DNA of 64,000 nucleotides from CAYTPI01 sp964439625 (GTDB lineage: Bacteria; Chloroflexota; Anaerolineae; Aggregatilineales; UBA3940), in NCBI GenBank assembly GCA_964439625.1, contig CAYTPI010000004.1:1-64000 (forward strand), written 5' to 3'. Numbering within the stretch: the first letter of the stretch is position 1; every line of letters starts with the position of its first letter. Position numbers and translations under genes: made by a program. The notes under the pieces are model-generated. The model saw nothing but the letters and a program-made list of their open reading frames with translations, searched no databases and was not told where the DNA came from. Shown here piece after piece: positions 52,899-61,094 of the stretch.

Positions 52899-53764
52899 AT
52901 TAATGACTCATTTTCAGATGTGTTTGTTGCGACGTAACTTACAACACCAACCATCAATAATACGATGAACAAGACTGCAATGGCTGAACCAAAGGGCCAG
53001 TTAAGTGACGAACCAAACTGTTGGGCTAACACGTTGCCCAACATAGCCACACGCCCACCGCCAAGAATGGTTGGCACAATATATTGACCCGTTACAGGGA
53101 TGAACACCAGCGTTGCGCCAGCCGCAATACCGGGGATGGTCAATGGTAGGATGACGCGAAAGAACACCCGGAAATAATTTGCCCCAAGGTCCTGTGCCGC
53201 CTCGACCAGTTGAAAGTCTAGCTTTTCGATTGAAGCATACAGTGGCAGCACCATAAAGGGTAGGCTACCGTACACCAAGCCAATCAATACGGCAGTAGGC
53301 GTATTAATGACGGAAATCCGGTTCATATCCAAATTCTGTAGGAAGGTATTCAGCAGACCATTATTATTTAGAATAAACTTCCATGCATAGGTTCTAACGA
53401 GGAAGTTCGTCCAAAAGGGAATCAGGATCATGAAGATAGCGATACCCTGCAAGTTTGCCGGCATCCGAGAGATCAGGAAAGCTAGTGGATACCCTACCAG
53501 TAAGCAAATGATAGTCGTCACTAAAGCAAACCAGCCAGAGCGCAAAAATATAAATATGAAGTCGTTAATAAGCCGATCTTCTGGGCGTTCGAACAGCTTC
53601 TGCCACGCTTCTAATGATGGCGTCCAGGTAACACCGCCACCAGAGTCCCGCGTGAGGAAGCTGTAGATAATCACCAAGAAACAGGGTACCAGAAAAAACA
53701 TGATCACCCAGAACGCACCGGGGCTAAGTAAAAATCCTAGTACTTTGTCACGTCTTGCTTGCAT
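52895..53764 (-). CDS. potB: Spermidine/putrescine ABC transporter permease PotB
   Basis: The 289-residue permease has six helices, LIPFWTNFLVRTYAWKFIL and the EAA loop in AAQDLGANYFRVFFRVILPLTIPGIAAG in part, typical of PotB. It lies 33 bases after potA and overlaps potC by 4 bases. Confidence 0.92.
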   Translation of the reverse strand: MQARRDKVLGFLLSPGAFWVIMFFLVPCFLVIIYSFLTRDSGGGVTWTPSLEAWQKLFERPEDRLINDFIFIFLRSGWFALVTTIICLLVGYPLAFLISRMPANLQGIAIFMILIPFWTNFLVRTYAWKFILNNNGLLNTFLQNLDMNRISVINTPTAVLIGLVYGSLPFMVLPLYASIEKLDFQLVEAAQDLGANYFRVFFRVILPLTIPGIAAGATLVFIPVTGQYIVPTILGGGRVAMLGNVLAQQFGSSLNWPFGSAIAVLFIVLLMVGVVSYVATNTSENESLI

Positions 53765-53797
53765 ATGTTGTGTCTCCTCGGTGAAAGTTACGGTGAG

Positions 53798-54889
53798 CTA
53801 GTAGGTCAACACTCGGCCTGCTTCGACCTTCCAACTGACGGTCACTTTTTGGCCTGCTTGGAAGCTGCTGGCGTCCGTCGTTGTGTTTTGGTGCAGCGCG
53901 TCTAGGTGAACGTCTTCGTCGATCTTAATCGTGAGTAACGTGTCCGTTCCCATGAAAATAGCTTCCGTCACCAGTGCTTCGAATTGCACTCGACCAGCGG
54001 GAATATCTCCGTTGGTATGTACCAGGATTTTTTCTGGGCGAATTGTCAAGGTGGCTTCTGTGCCCGGCTCAATTGTTTCAGCAGTCACAGCCTCAAGTTT
54101 GACGTTCTTCCCGATCATAATCTCAGCACAGTTGTCGGTATTGCCCACGATCTTGCAGGCAACAAAGTTAGTATCGCCGATGAAATTGGCGACAAACTGG
54201 CTGTTTGGCGCTTCGTAGATTTCTTGCGGCGTCCCAATTTGGAGTAGGTGGCCTGACTGCATCACGCCGATGCGGTCGCTCATCACCAAGGCCTCTTCCT
54301 GATCGTGCGTCACGAAGATAAAGGTGATGCCCAGTTGGCGCTGCAAATCCTTGAGCTCAAGCTGCATTTCCTTCCGCAGTTTGAAGTCCAACGCACCGAG
54401 TGGTTCGTCTAATAGCAGCACCTGCGGCTTATTGACCAACGCTCGTGCTAGCGCCACACGCTGCCGCTGCCCACCGGAAAGTTGGCTGGGCTTGCGCGTG
54501 TTCATGCCGGGTAGCCGCACCAGTTGCAGCAATTCGTCAACCCGCGCTTTGATCTCTACCTTGTCTACATGCTTCATCTGCAAGCCGAAGGCGACGTTCT
54601 CTTCGACAGTCAGATGTGGAAACAAGGCATAATTTTGAAAGACTGTGTTGACGTTCCGCTTGAAGGGTGGCAGCTTGCCGACCGCTTCGTTGTTCAGGTA
54701 GATTTCGCCTTCGGTCGGTGTTTCGAAGCCGGCGATCATGCGCAAGGTGGTTGTTTTGCCGCAGCCACTCGGCCCCAACAGCGAGAAAAATTCGCCTCGT
54801 TGAATACTGAGGTTGAGTTCTTCAACCGCCGTGAAGGTGCCGAAGCGTTTGGTAACATCCTGAAAATGAATAAGTACAGCGTCTGACAT
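53798..54889 (-). CDS. potA: Spermidine/putrescine ABC transporter ATP-binding protein
   Basis: The 363-residue ATPase has Walker A (GPSGCGKTTT), the Q-loop, the ABC signature LSGGQRQRVALARAL, Walker B (VLLLDEPLGALD) and the H-loop FVTHDQEEAL, then a C-terminal TOBE domain (about residues 280-360). It energises polyamine uptake with PotBC and PotD. Lrp/AsnC lies 36 bases upstream. Confidence 0.94.
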   Translation of the reverse strand: MSDAVLIHFQDVTKRFGTFTAVEELNLSIQRGEFFSLLGPSGCGKTTTLRMIAGFETPTEGEIYLNNEAVGKLPPFKRNVNTVFQNYALFPHLTVEENVAFGLQMKHVDKVEIKARVDELLQLVRLPGMNTRKPSQLSGGQRQRVALARALVNKPQVLLLDEPLGALDFKLRKEMQLELKDLQRQLGITFIFVTHDQEEALVMSDRIGVMQSGHLLQIGTPQEIYEAPNSQFVANFIGDTNFVACKIVGNTDNCAEIMIGKNVKLEAVTAETIEPGTEATLTIRPEKILVHTNGDIPAGRVQFEALVTEAIFMGTDTLLTIKIDEDVHLDALHQNTTTDASSFQAGQKVTVSWKVEAGRVLTY

Positions 54890-54925
54890 GTAGTTTATCC
54901 TGTGAATCTTCGATGATGGTGCTGT

Positions 54926-55411
54926 CTATTTGCCGTCCTTACACACATTGTGCTTCTGTGTAGGCAGGTGTAAGTCCGGCTGAGCAACTTTGAATGTTTT
55001 CAACACCGTAATGGTGTTGGTGCGTTCAACACCCTCTATTTCGTGTAAACGATAGGTGACTAAATCCGTCAGGTGTTCCATATCGGGGCACATCACTTCG
55101 ATAAGTAAATCATGCTCGCCAGTTACCAACAGTAGATAGCTAACTTCCGGATACGCCTCGACTTGTGAAACAACATAGTCTGTATAGCCTGGACGCACAT
55201 TGACAAAGATCAAGGCGACTGCCTGAAAACCGGCTTTGTGTGGGTCTACTATCCCCAACACATGCAGCACATTGTCGGCTTCCATCTTGCCGATACGATA
55301 GCGAACCGTGCTCTCTGATGTGCCAAGCAGCTTGGCAATCTCTGTGTAGGGTTTCCGCCCATCATCTTGCAGTAGGGCGAGAATAGACCGGTCAAGTTCA
55401 TCTAAAAACAT
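54926..55411 (-). CDS. Lrp/AsnC family transcriptional regulator
   Basis: The 161-residue protein has an N-terminal helix-turn-helix (LDELDRSILALLQDDGR, YTEIAKLLGTSESTVRYRI) and a C-terminal RAM ligand-binding domain (VSYLLLVTGEHDLLIEVMC). Such regulators sense amino acids or related small molecules. Its own promoter and its location in the middle of the amine operon suggest that it controls this locus and responds to an amine or amino acid product (inference). Confidence 0.92.
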   Translation of the reverse strand: MFLDELDRSILALLQDDGRKPYTEIAKLLGTSESTVRYRIGKMEADNVLHVLGIVDPHKAGFQAVALIFVNVRPGYTDYVVSQVEAYPEVSYLLLVTGEHDLLIEVMCPDMEHLTDLVTYRLHEIEGVERTNTITVLKTFKVAQPDLHLPTQKHNVCKDGK

Positions 55412-55453
55412 CAGATAAATACGTTAAATCTGATTAGCAACCTATTGGACGCG

Positions 55454-55481
55454 ATTATATGCGCCTGATGCCAAAAAGCAA
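55454..55481 (-). promoter_or_regulatory. Candidate promoter of the lrp-like gene
   Basis: On the minus strand TTGCTT (55481-55476) is followed after 16 bases by a perfect TATAAT (55459-55454), 43 bases before the ATG. It would make lrp-potABCD and downstream genes partly independent of the amine oxidase genes. Confidence 0.55.
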
Positions 55482-55502
55482 GTAATTCCATGGTATTGTC
55501 TT

Positions 55503-56861
55503 TTATAACAGTCTGTCAACCAACGCTGTCGCGGCGAGCCGTCCAGTTTGAGCGCCGCCGTTCATATGGCCCTGAAAATCAGCGCTGACGTGCTCACCCG
55601 CAAACAGAAGATTATGCGTACCGATCCCTATCAGGTCGCCTTCTTCCCACTGATTTTCTTTGATGAAAGCCGTGTATTGGCCTGGGCCAGCACAGCCGTA
55701 AGCTCCTTCGCTGAATTCAAACGAGGGCCAGTGAATGCCAAGGTCAACGCGACCGTTAAATGTGGCTTCTGTGCCGGGGGCAAATTTGTCATAGCTTGCC
55801 ACGAATTGATCAGCTAACTTGTGGATATCTTGCTGATGCAGTGTGCGCCCCAGTTCAGCCCCCGTGTAAAACGTCAGGCTGCCGTTATCAGTGGGTTGGC
55901 ATTGGCTGCTGTCCCATGCAGAGTGAAACCCTTCATCCGTTGAGAGTGACCCCGTGTAGCCAGCATTACGCCAAGGGCGTCCATCTGTACCAACGAGAAG
56001 CTTTGCACTCCAACCATAATTGAATTCGTTAATCATGCGGCGAAGCGTTGGCTTCAGTTCGATTTCGAGCCGTGCGTGGCGCAACACAGAGAAAGGCACG
56101 GCGATAATGGCGAAATCTGTTTCGATGTCGCGCCCGTTGATCGTTAAGACAATCTTCGACCCGCGCTCTGTAATCGCTTCGAGGCGTTGGCTGGGTTCGA
56201 TTTGGCTGTCAACCTCTTTAGCAAGCGCGTCAATCAGTTGGCTGTTGCCGCCCAATATCGAGTAACGCCCGTCGGATTTACCATACGGGAAAACTTTGCC
56301 TTCGCGGGTGTGTGGCCCCAACCAGATGTAGTTCAAGGCACTCTGATCGTCAGTGGCCCGCCCGGAGAAGGCCGTCGATGCGACGTTGAGCAGCTCGCGC
56401 ATCCAACCATCAACGCCCGTCTGCTCGATGTACGCTTCAACGGTCATGTTGTCTAGTTTCTTGAGGTGCTCAGGGTCATCACTCATTAGGGCAAGGTCCT
56501 CGTCCAAGCGTTCTTGCATCGGCTTAAACGGGACGACCATCTCTTCTTGTGTCCGCACGGCACCATCGTAGTAGTAACCGTATCGTCGTAGCTCGATCTC
56601 TGTTGGGCCACGCCGATCAAAAGTGGGCAGGCCAAATGTTTCGATCAAACCAAGCATGTCTGCATGGGCTGTATTGATCAGCTCGGCGCCGAGTTCAGTG
56701 ACGAGGCCGGGGCCAAGCCGGTCTTTGACTGAATAGATGCGACCGCCAACGCGGTCTTGCGCTTCGTAGACTGTGGCGTAATAGCCTGCCTTTTTAAGCT
56801 GGTAAGCTGCATTTAAGCCAGCGATACCGGCGCCAACAATAGCGATCTTTGGTTGTGTCAA
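55503..56861 (-). CDS. Flavin monoamine oxidase (second of a tandem pair)
   Basis: The 452-residue protein starts KIAIVGAGIAGLNAAYQLKKAG (FAD GxGxxG) and has EAQDRVGGRIYS, ELGAELINTAHAD and the C-terminal LLFAGEHVSADFQGHMNGG, typical of flavin-containing monoamine and putrescine oxidases. Expected reaction: putrescine or a related amine to an aminoaldehyde with H2O2. It begins with TTG one base after the stop of its paralogue (TAAGTTG), so the two are surely co-translated. Confidence 0.88.
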   Translation of the reverse strand: MTQPKIAIVGAGIAGLNAAYQLKKAGYYATVYEAQDRVGGRIYSVKDRLGPGLVTELGAELINTAHADMLGLIETFGLPTFDRRGPTEIELRRYGYYYDGAVRTQEEMVVPFKPMQERLDEDLALMSDDPEHLKKLDNMTVEAYIEQTGVDGWMRELLNVASTAFSGRATDDQSALNYIWLGPHTREGKVFPYGKSDGRYSILGGNSQLIDALAKEVDSQIEPSQRLEAITERGSKIVLTINGRDIETDFAIIAVPFSVLRHARLEIELKPTLRRMINEFNYGWSAKLLVGTDGRPWRNAGYTGSLSTDEGFHSAWDSSQCQPTDNGSLTFYTGAELGRTLHQQDIHKLADQFVASYDKFAPGTEATFNGRVDLGIHWPSFEFSEGAYGCAGPGQYTAFIKENQWEEGDLIGIGTHNLLFAGEHVSADFQGHMNGGAQTGRLAATALVDRLL

Positions 56862-56862
56862 C

Positions 56863-58236
56863 TTAGTTTGTCTCCTGCTTGATGAGCTCGGCTAAGGCTG
56901 CGGCGGCAAGTCGTCCGGTCTGCAAGGCACCGTTCATATATCCTTGGAACTCCGCACTGAGGTGCTCCCCAGCGAACCAGACGCGCCCTGCACCGATGCC
57001 ATCAGTCTTGCCTGTTTCTTCCGCGAAGGTATGGCGGTCAACGAAGGCATCCCATTGGGTGGGTTGGTAACAAGCATACGACCCTAGTGAGAGGTCAAAT
57101 GTCGGCCAGTGAATGCCTTTACTAATAGCCCCAGTGACGCATGTACCCGCGCCTTTGATCACCTTTTCATATGATAGAATGAACGTGTCGTACAGTTCTT
57201 CTTCAGACATTGCGCCCGCATCAACGCCGATTTTGCCGCCTAGATAAACCGTCAGCCCGGCGGCGTCTTGACCTTGATTTTCACTGCCATCCCATGTGTT
57301 GAATGGGCCTTCATCAGTTGCAATAGAGCCGGAGCTTCCCTGCTGCTGCCAGACAGCTTCTTCAAAGCCAAACAACACTTTGGCGTTAGTGCCATACGCC
57401 AACTCGTCGATGAACTGCCGCAGCGTGTCGGGGATAGCAATATCTAGCTTGATGTTGCGCAAGACAGAGAACGGTATCGCGATAATAACCCAATCAAACT
57501 GAGCGCTCTCACCATCCTGAAAGGTCAACGTGACGCTGTCCTGTGTCGCTTTAACGGCAGATAAACGCTTATTAAAACGTATGGGGTCGGCAAGGTGTGC
57601 AGCGAGGGCTTGCGCGAGCCGGTTGTTTCCGCCTTTTACGGACTTGGTTTGGCCTGGGTCACCAAAGGGCATAAACTCACCATCCTTGATCTCAGGACGC
57701 AGCCACAGCAAGTTGACTGCCGTCTGCTTATCGGACTCAAGGCCATACATCCCGATCATGGCGGTCTCCCAGATCGACCGCAGCCAATCCGGCATGTCGA
57801 ATTGAGCAAGGTATTCCGCGGCAGTCATCTGGTCGAACTCCGTATATTCACCTGCGTAGAGCTTGTCGCAATCTTCTAGAATTTGATCTAAGAAAGGTTC
57901 AACGGCTTCGCGAATTTCGCTAGGCGAGCGTTCTTTCCCATGGGAAAAATAGTGCCGTCGGGCTTTGCTGCGCCCAGACGAGTCCCTTAGGATGGTTTCA
58001 AGACCGAGTTCGTTAAGCAGGTTGAGCATATCTGTGTGGTTTTCGTCAATGAATTCTGCGCCGAGTTCCGTCACCAGTGACTCGTGTAACAGCCCTTTCG
58101 GAGACTGCACCCGACCGCCAACGCGGTCGGTGGCTTCAAATACTGTAGCGCTGTGCCCCAGCTTTTGTAACTGGTACGCTGCATTTAACCCTGCGAACCC
58201 TGCACCAATAATTGCGATACTCGTTGAATTTGACAT
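56863..58236 (-). CDS. Flavin monoamine oxidase (first of a tandem pair)
   Basis: The 457-residue paralogue of the following gene begins IAIIGAGFAGLNAAYQLQKLG and has EATDRVGGRVQSP, ELGAEFIDENHTDML and VWFAGEHLSAEFQGYMNGAL. The two keep the same layout but differ throughout, so the duplication is old and their substrates may differ. It is the first gene of the minus-strand amine operon, next to the divergent promoter region. Confidence 0.88.
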   Translation of the reverse strand: MSNSTSIAIIGAGFAGLNAAYQLQKLGHSATVFEATDRVGGRVQSPKGLLHESLVTELGAEFIDENHTDMLNLLNELGLETILRDSSGRSKARRHYFSHGKERSPSEIREAVEPFLDQILEDCDKLYAGEYTEFDQMTAAEYLAQFDMPDWLRSIWETAMIGMYGLESDKQTAVNLLWLRPEIKDGEFMPFGDPGQTKSVKGGNNRLAQALAAHLADPIRFNKRLSAVKATQDSVTLTFQDGESAQFDWVIIAIPFSVLRNIKLDIAIPDTLRQFIDELAYGTNAKVLFGFEEAVWQQQGSSGSIATDEGPFNTWDGSENQGQDAAGLTVYLGGKIGVDAGAMSEEELYDTFILSYEKVIKGAGTCVTGAISKGIHWPTFDLSLGSYACYQPTQWDAFVDRHTFAEETGKTDGIGAGRVWFAGEHLSAEFQGYMNGALQTGRLAAAALAELIKQETN

Positions 58237-58262
58237 ATAAAATTGCGAATTCTGCTAAAAGA

Positions 58263-58298
58263 TTTCCAAGATCATACAAAGTATGTAGAATAATGCAA
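58263..58298. promoter_or_regulatory. Divergent promoters with a palindrome between amine operons
   Basis: Plus strand: TTTCCA (58263-58268), 17 bases, TAGAAT (58286-58291), GTG 44 bases later. Minus strand: TTGCAT (58298-58293), 16 bases, TATGAT (58276-58271). The perfect inverted repeat CATACAAAGTATG (58273-58285) lies over both, a suitable place for an operator, for example of the Lrp-type protein. All boxes are imperfect. Confidence 0.45.
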
Positions 58299-58335
58299 GA
58301 ATTACATAAAAAATCTTGTTCAAGGCCCTAACATA

Positions 58336-59601
58336 GTGAACCCAAATATCTTCTGGCACGAAGCGCTCCCCTCCACGCCTCCGCCAACACAAACAGACGT
58401 GCTCGAAAAATATGACGCTGTGATCGTTGGCGCTGGCCTGACGGGCCTCAACGCTGCTCGACGGTTGGCCCAAGCTGGCCTGACCGTCGCCGTGCTAGAT
58501 GCGCACGAGATCGGTTGGGGGGCCAGTTCACGCAACGGCGGCATGGTGCTGCCCGGTTTTCAGCAGGGGCTGAAGACGGTCTTTAAGAAATACGGTGTCG
58601 AACTGGGTACGGCTTTGTGGCAGGCATCCTTGAAGGCGGTACATGGCACTGCGGACTTGATCAAACAAGAAGGCATTGACTGTAACTTCACCCCAAATGG
58701 CTACGGCTACCTCGCATCAAAACCATCCCACATGGATTGGATGCGTGAAGAAGCTGAATGGTTTGCCCGCACCCTTGACCACACAATTCAGGTGGTGGAG
58801 CCTGAAGATGTGTCAGATGTCGTTGGCACGGACGTTTTTTATGGGGCCTTGGTTGACGACCTCGGTGCAGGGGTACAGCCCGCCAAGTTCACGGATGGGT
58901 TAGCGAGAGCAGCCGCCAGCCATGGCGCTTACTTGATCCCAAACCAGCGCGTCATGGATGTGAGTGCAGTCGGGGGTGGCTACCGGGTAAAGGCGTCAAA
59001 CCTAACGCTCAATGCTGATCATGTCTTGTTTGCTACCAACGGCTACTCGCAGAATAGGGGCATCAAACATCAGTATATTGCGGTTGGCAGCTATATTATC
59101 GTCACCGAGCCGCTGCCTGATGACGTGGCAGACCGCTTGGTTCCCAAACGTCGGCAGCTCTACGACTCGAAAAACTTCCTCAACTATTTTCGCCTCACAC
59201 CAGACAATCGCGTTCTGTGGGGTGGGCGTAATAATCTGAGCACCGGGCTTGATCTGCAAAAGAGCCGCCAACTGCTACAGCAGACACTTGTGCATACGTT
59301 CCCTGAATTAGCAGATGTTGCCATTACCCATTCTTGGACAGGCAACTTAGCAGTCTGCGTCGATAAGATGCCGCATATCGGCAAGATGGATGGGGGGGCT
59401 TACTATGCGCTCGGTTATGGTGGTCACGGGGTTGCTATGTCAACGTATATGGGGGCAGAGATGGCAGCGCTTGTCCTCGGTGAAAAAGACACCAGCCCCT
59501 TTCTGGAAATACGCGCGCCATCCACCTTGATGCACCAACTGGGCAGTGTGTTTCTGCCTGCTGCCTCATTGTATTTTCGCTTTCGAGACATGGTCTCGTA
59601 A
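58336..59601 (+). CDS. DAO-family FAD-dependent amine oxidoreductase (PuuB-like paralogue)
   Basis: The 421-residue protein has an FAD motif (AVIVGAGLTGLNAARRL), GASSRNGGMVLPG as in PuuB-type oxidases, VLFATNGYSQ and HSWTGNLAVCVDKMPHIG, then GGHGVAMSTYMG. It is a shorter relative of the oxidase at 40987. As the first gene of the plus-strand operon, followed by an aldehyde dehydrogenase after 23 bases, it likely oxidises an amine to an aldehyde. The GTG start has no strong ribosome-binding site. Confidence 0.85.
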   Translation: MNPNIFWHEALPSTPPPTQTDVLEKYDAVIVGAGLTGLNAARRLAQAGLTVAVLDAHEIGWGASSRNGGMVLPGFQQGLKTVFKKYGVELGTALWQASLKAVHGTADLIKQEGIDCNFTPNGYGYLASKPSHMDWMREEAEWFARTLDHTIQVVEPEDVSDVVGTDVFYGALVDDLGAGVQPAKFTDGLARAAASHGAYLIPNQRVMDVSAVGGGYRVKASNLTLNADHVLFATNGYSQNRGIKHQYIAVGSYIIVTEPLPDDVADRLVPKRRQLYDSKNFLNYFRLTPDNRVLWGGRNNLSTGLDLQKSRQLLQQTLVHTFPELADVAITHSWTGNLAVCVDKMPHIGKMDGGAYYALGYGGHGVAMSTYMGAEMAALVLGEKDTSPFLEIRAPSTLMHQLGSVFLPAASLYFRFRDMVS

Positions 59602-59624
59602 CTTAGTAACTGAAAGGAGTTCCC

Positions 59625-61094
59625 ATGGATATGTACATCAATGGTGTGTTTACGGATGGTAACGCCAGCGAACGCATCGACGTTATTAACCCAGCCACTG
59701 AAGAAGTGATCGACAGTGTGCCACGAGGTACTGCTGAAGACCTCAACGCGGCGGTGGCGGCGGCGAAGGCCGCTTTCGATACATGGCGCAAAGTACCGGC
59801 CTTTGAACGCGCTGGTTTTCTGCATGCGGCTGCCAATATGACTCAAGCGGATGAAGAAGAACTAACTGAGCTGCTGACGCTTGAACAGGGCAAACCTTGG
59901 ATCGAGAATGAGGAAGAGGTCTTTTGGACCTACGAGACGTTACGCATGTACGCTGAAGTTGCCCGGATGGATGGCGGTTTGTTCCTGCCGCCCGGTGACC
60001 CAGACCAGATCAACTTTACGATCAAAGAGCCGTATGGCGTGGTCGGCTGCATCATTCCATGGAACTTTCCGCTGCTGTTGCTTGCTTGGAAGATCGCCCC
60101 GGCAATAGCTGCTGGCAACACTGTAGTGATCAAGCCATCGGAATACACCCCGTTAAGTACCCTGCGGCTGATCAAATTGGCCTTTCAAGATTTTCCGCCC
60201 GGTGTTGTCAATGTGGTGACGGGCTACGGCCCGGAAGTAGGCGAGCCGTTGGTTATACACTCTGATGTGCCGATGGTGGCCTTTACAGGATCAGTAAAGA
60301 CCGGACAGAAGATCGCCAGCCTTGCCGCCCCTATGATGAAAAAGCTGCATCTGGAGTTAGGCGGCAAAGACCCGTTGGTCGTCGCCCCAGATGTCAACAT
60401 CGATACCGCCGTGCGGGGCGTCGCCTATGCAGGCTTGTATAACGCCGGACAGGTTTGTACCAGTGCCGAGCGTGTCTACGTCCATGACTCGATCTACGGG
60501 CAGTTCACCGAAGAGCTGACGGATTTCGTCAGTGGCTTGAAACTTGGCCCCGGTATGGATCGCTCCTCTGATATTGGCCCCATGATGCGCGAACGGTTCC
60601 GCGTTAGTGTTGAAAATGTGGTTGCCGAGACAAAATCAGTTGGTGGCAAAGTGTTAATCGGTGGTAAGCGCCCGAATGACTTTGAGCGTGGTTTCTTCTA
60701 TGAGCCAACTATCATCGTTGGCGTAGACCACTCGATGCGGATTATGCGCGAAGAGACTTTCGGCCCGGTCATCCCACTGATGCCCTACACCGACTTCGAT
60801 GAGGTGATCCGCTTGGCGAATGATACGCATCTCGGTCTAGGAGCCTCACTGATGACGCACGATGCACGGCTGGTGAAGCGCTTCTTCCAAGATGTAAAAG
60901 CCGGTACTATTTGGATCAACGATTTATTGACGGATAACTTCGCTGGCCCTTTCGGCGGTATGAAAATGACGGGCGGCGGGCGTGAACTGGGCCAAATTGG
61001 CTACGATGAGTTCGTTGAGATCAAGCATGTTCACTGGGATGTTGAGGGTAAGGCCAAAGACTACTGGTACCCCTATGGTAACGGAGACCATTAA
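59625..61094 (+). CDS. NAD-dependent aldehyde dehydrogenase
   Basis: The 489-residue enzyme has CIIPWNFPLLLLAWKIAPA, FTGSVKTGQKI, the catalytic Glu in HLELGGKDPLVVAP and the catalytic Cys in NAGQVCTSAERVYVH. It belongs to the class that includes betaine-, aminobutyraldehyde- and succinate-semialdehyde dehydrogenases. Being behind an amine oxidase gene, it may oxidise 4-aminobutanal to GABA (inference). AAGGAG precedes the ATG; its stop overlaps the next start (TAATG). Confidence 0.92.
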   Translation: MDMYINGVFTDGNASERIDVINPATEEVIDSVPRGTAEDLNAAVAAAKAAFDTWRKVPAFERAGFLHAAANMTQADEEELTELLTLEQGKPWIENEEEVFWTYETLRMYAEVARMDGGLFLPPGDPDQINFTIKEPYGVVGCIIPWNFPLLLLAWKIAPAIAAGNTVVIKPSEYTPLSTLRLIKLAFQDFPPGVVNVVTGYGPEVGEPLVIHSDVPMVAFTGSVKTGQKIASLAAPMMKKLHLELGGKDPLVVAPDVNIDTAVRGVAYAGLYNAGQVCTSAERVYVHDSIYGQFTEELTDFVSGLKLGPGMDRSSDIGPMMRERFRVSVENVVAETKSVGGKVLIGGKRPNDFERGFFYEPTIIVGVDHSMRIMREETFGPVIPLMPYTDFDEVIRLANDTHLGLGASLMTHDARLVKRFFQDVKAGTIWINDLLTDNFAGPFGGMKMTGGGRELGQIGYDEFVEIKHVHWDVEGKAKDYWYPYGNGDH

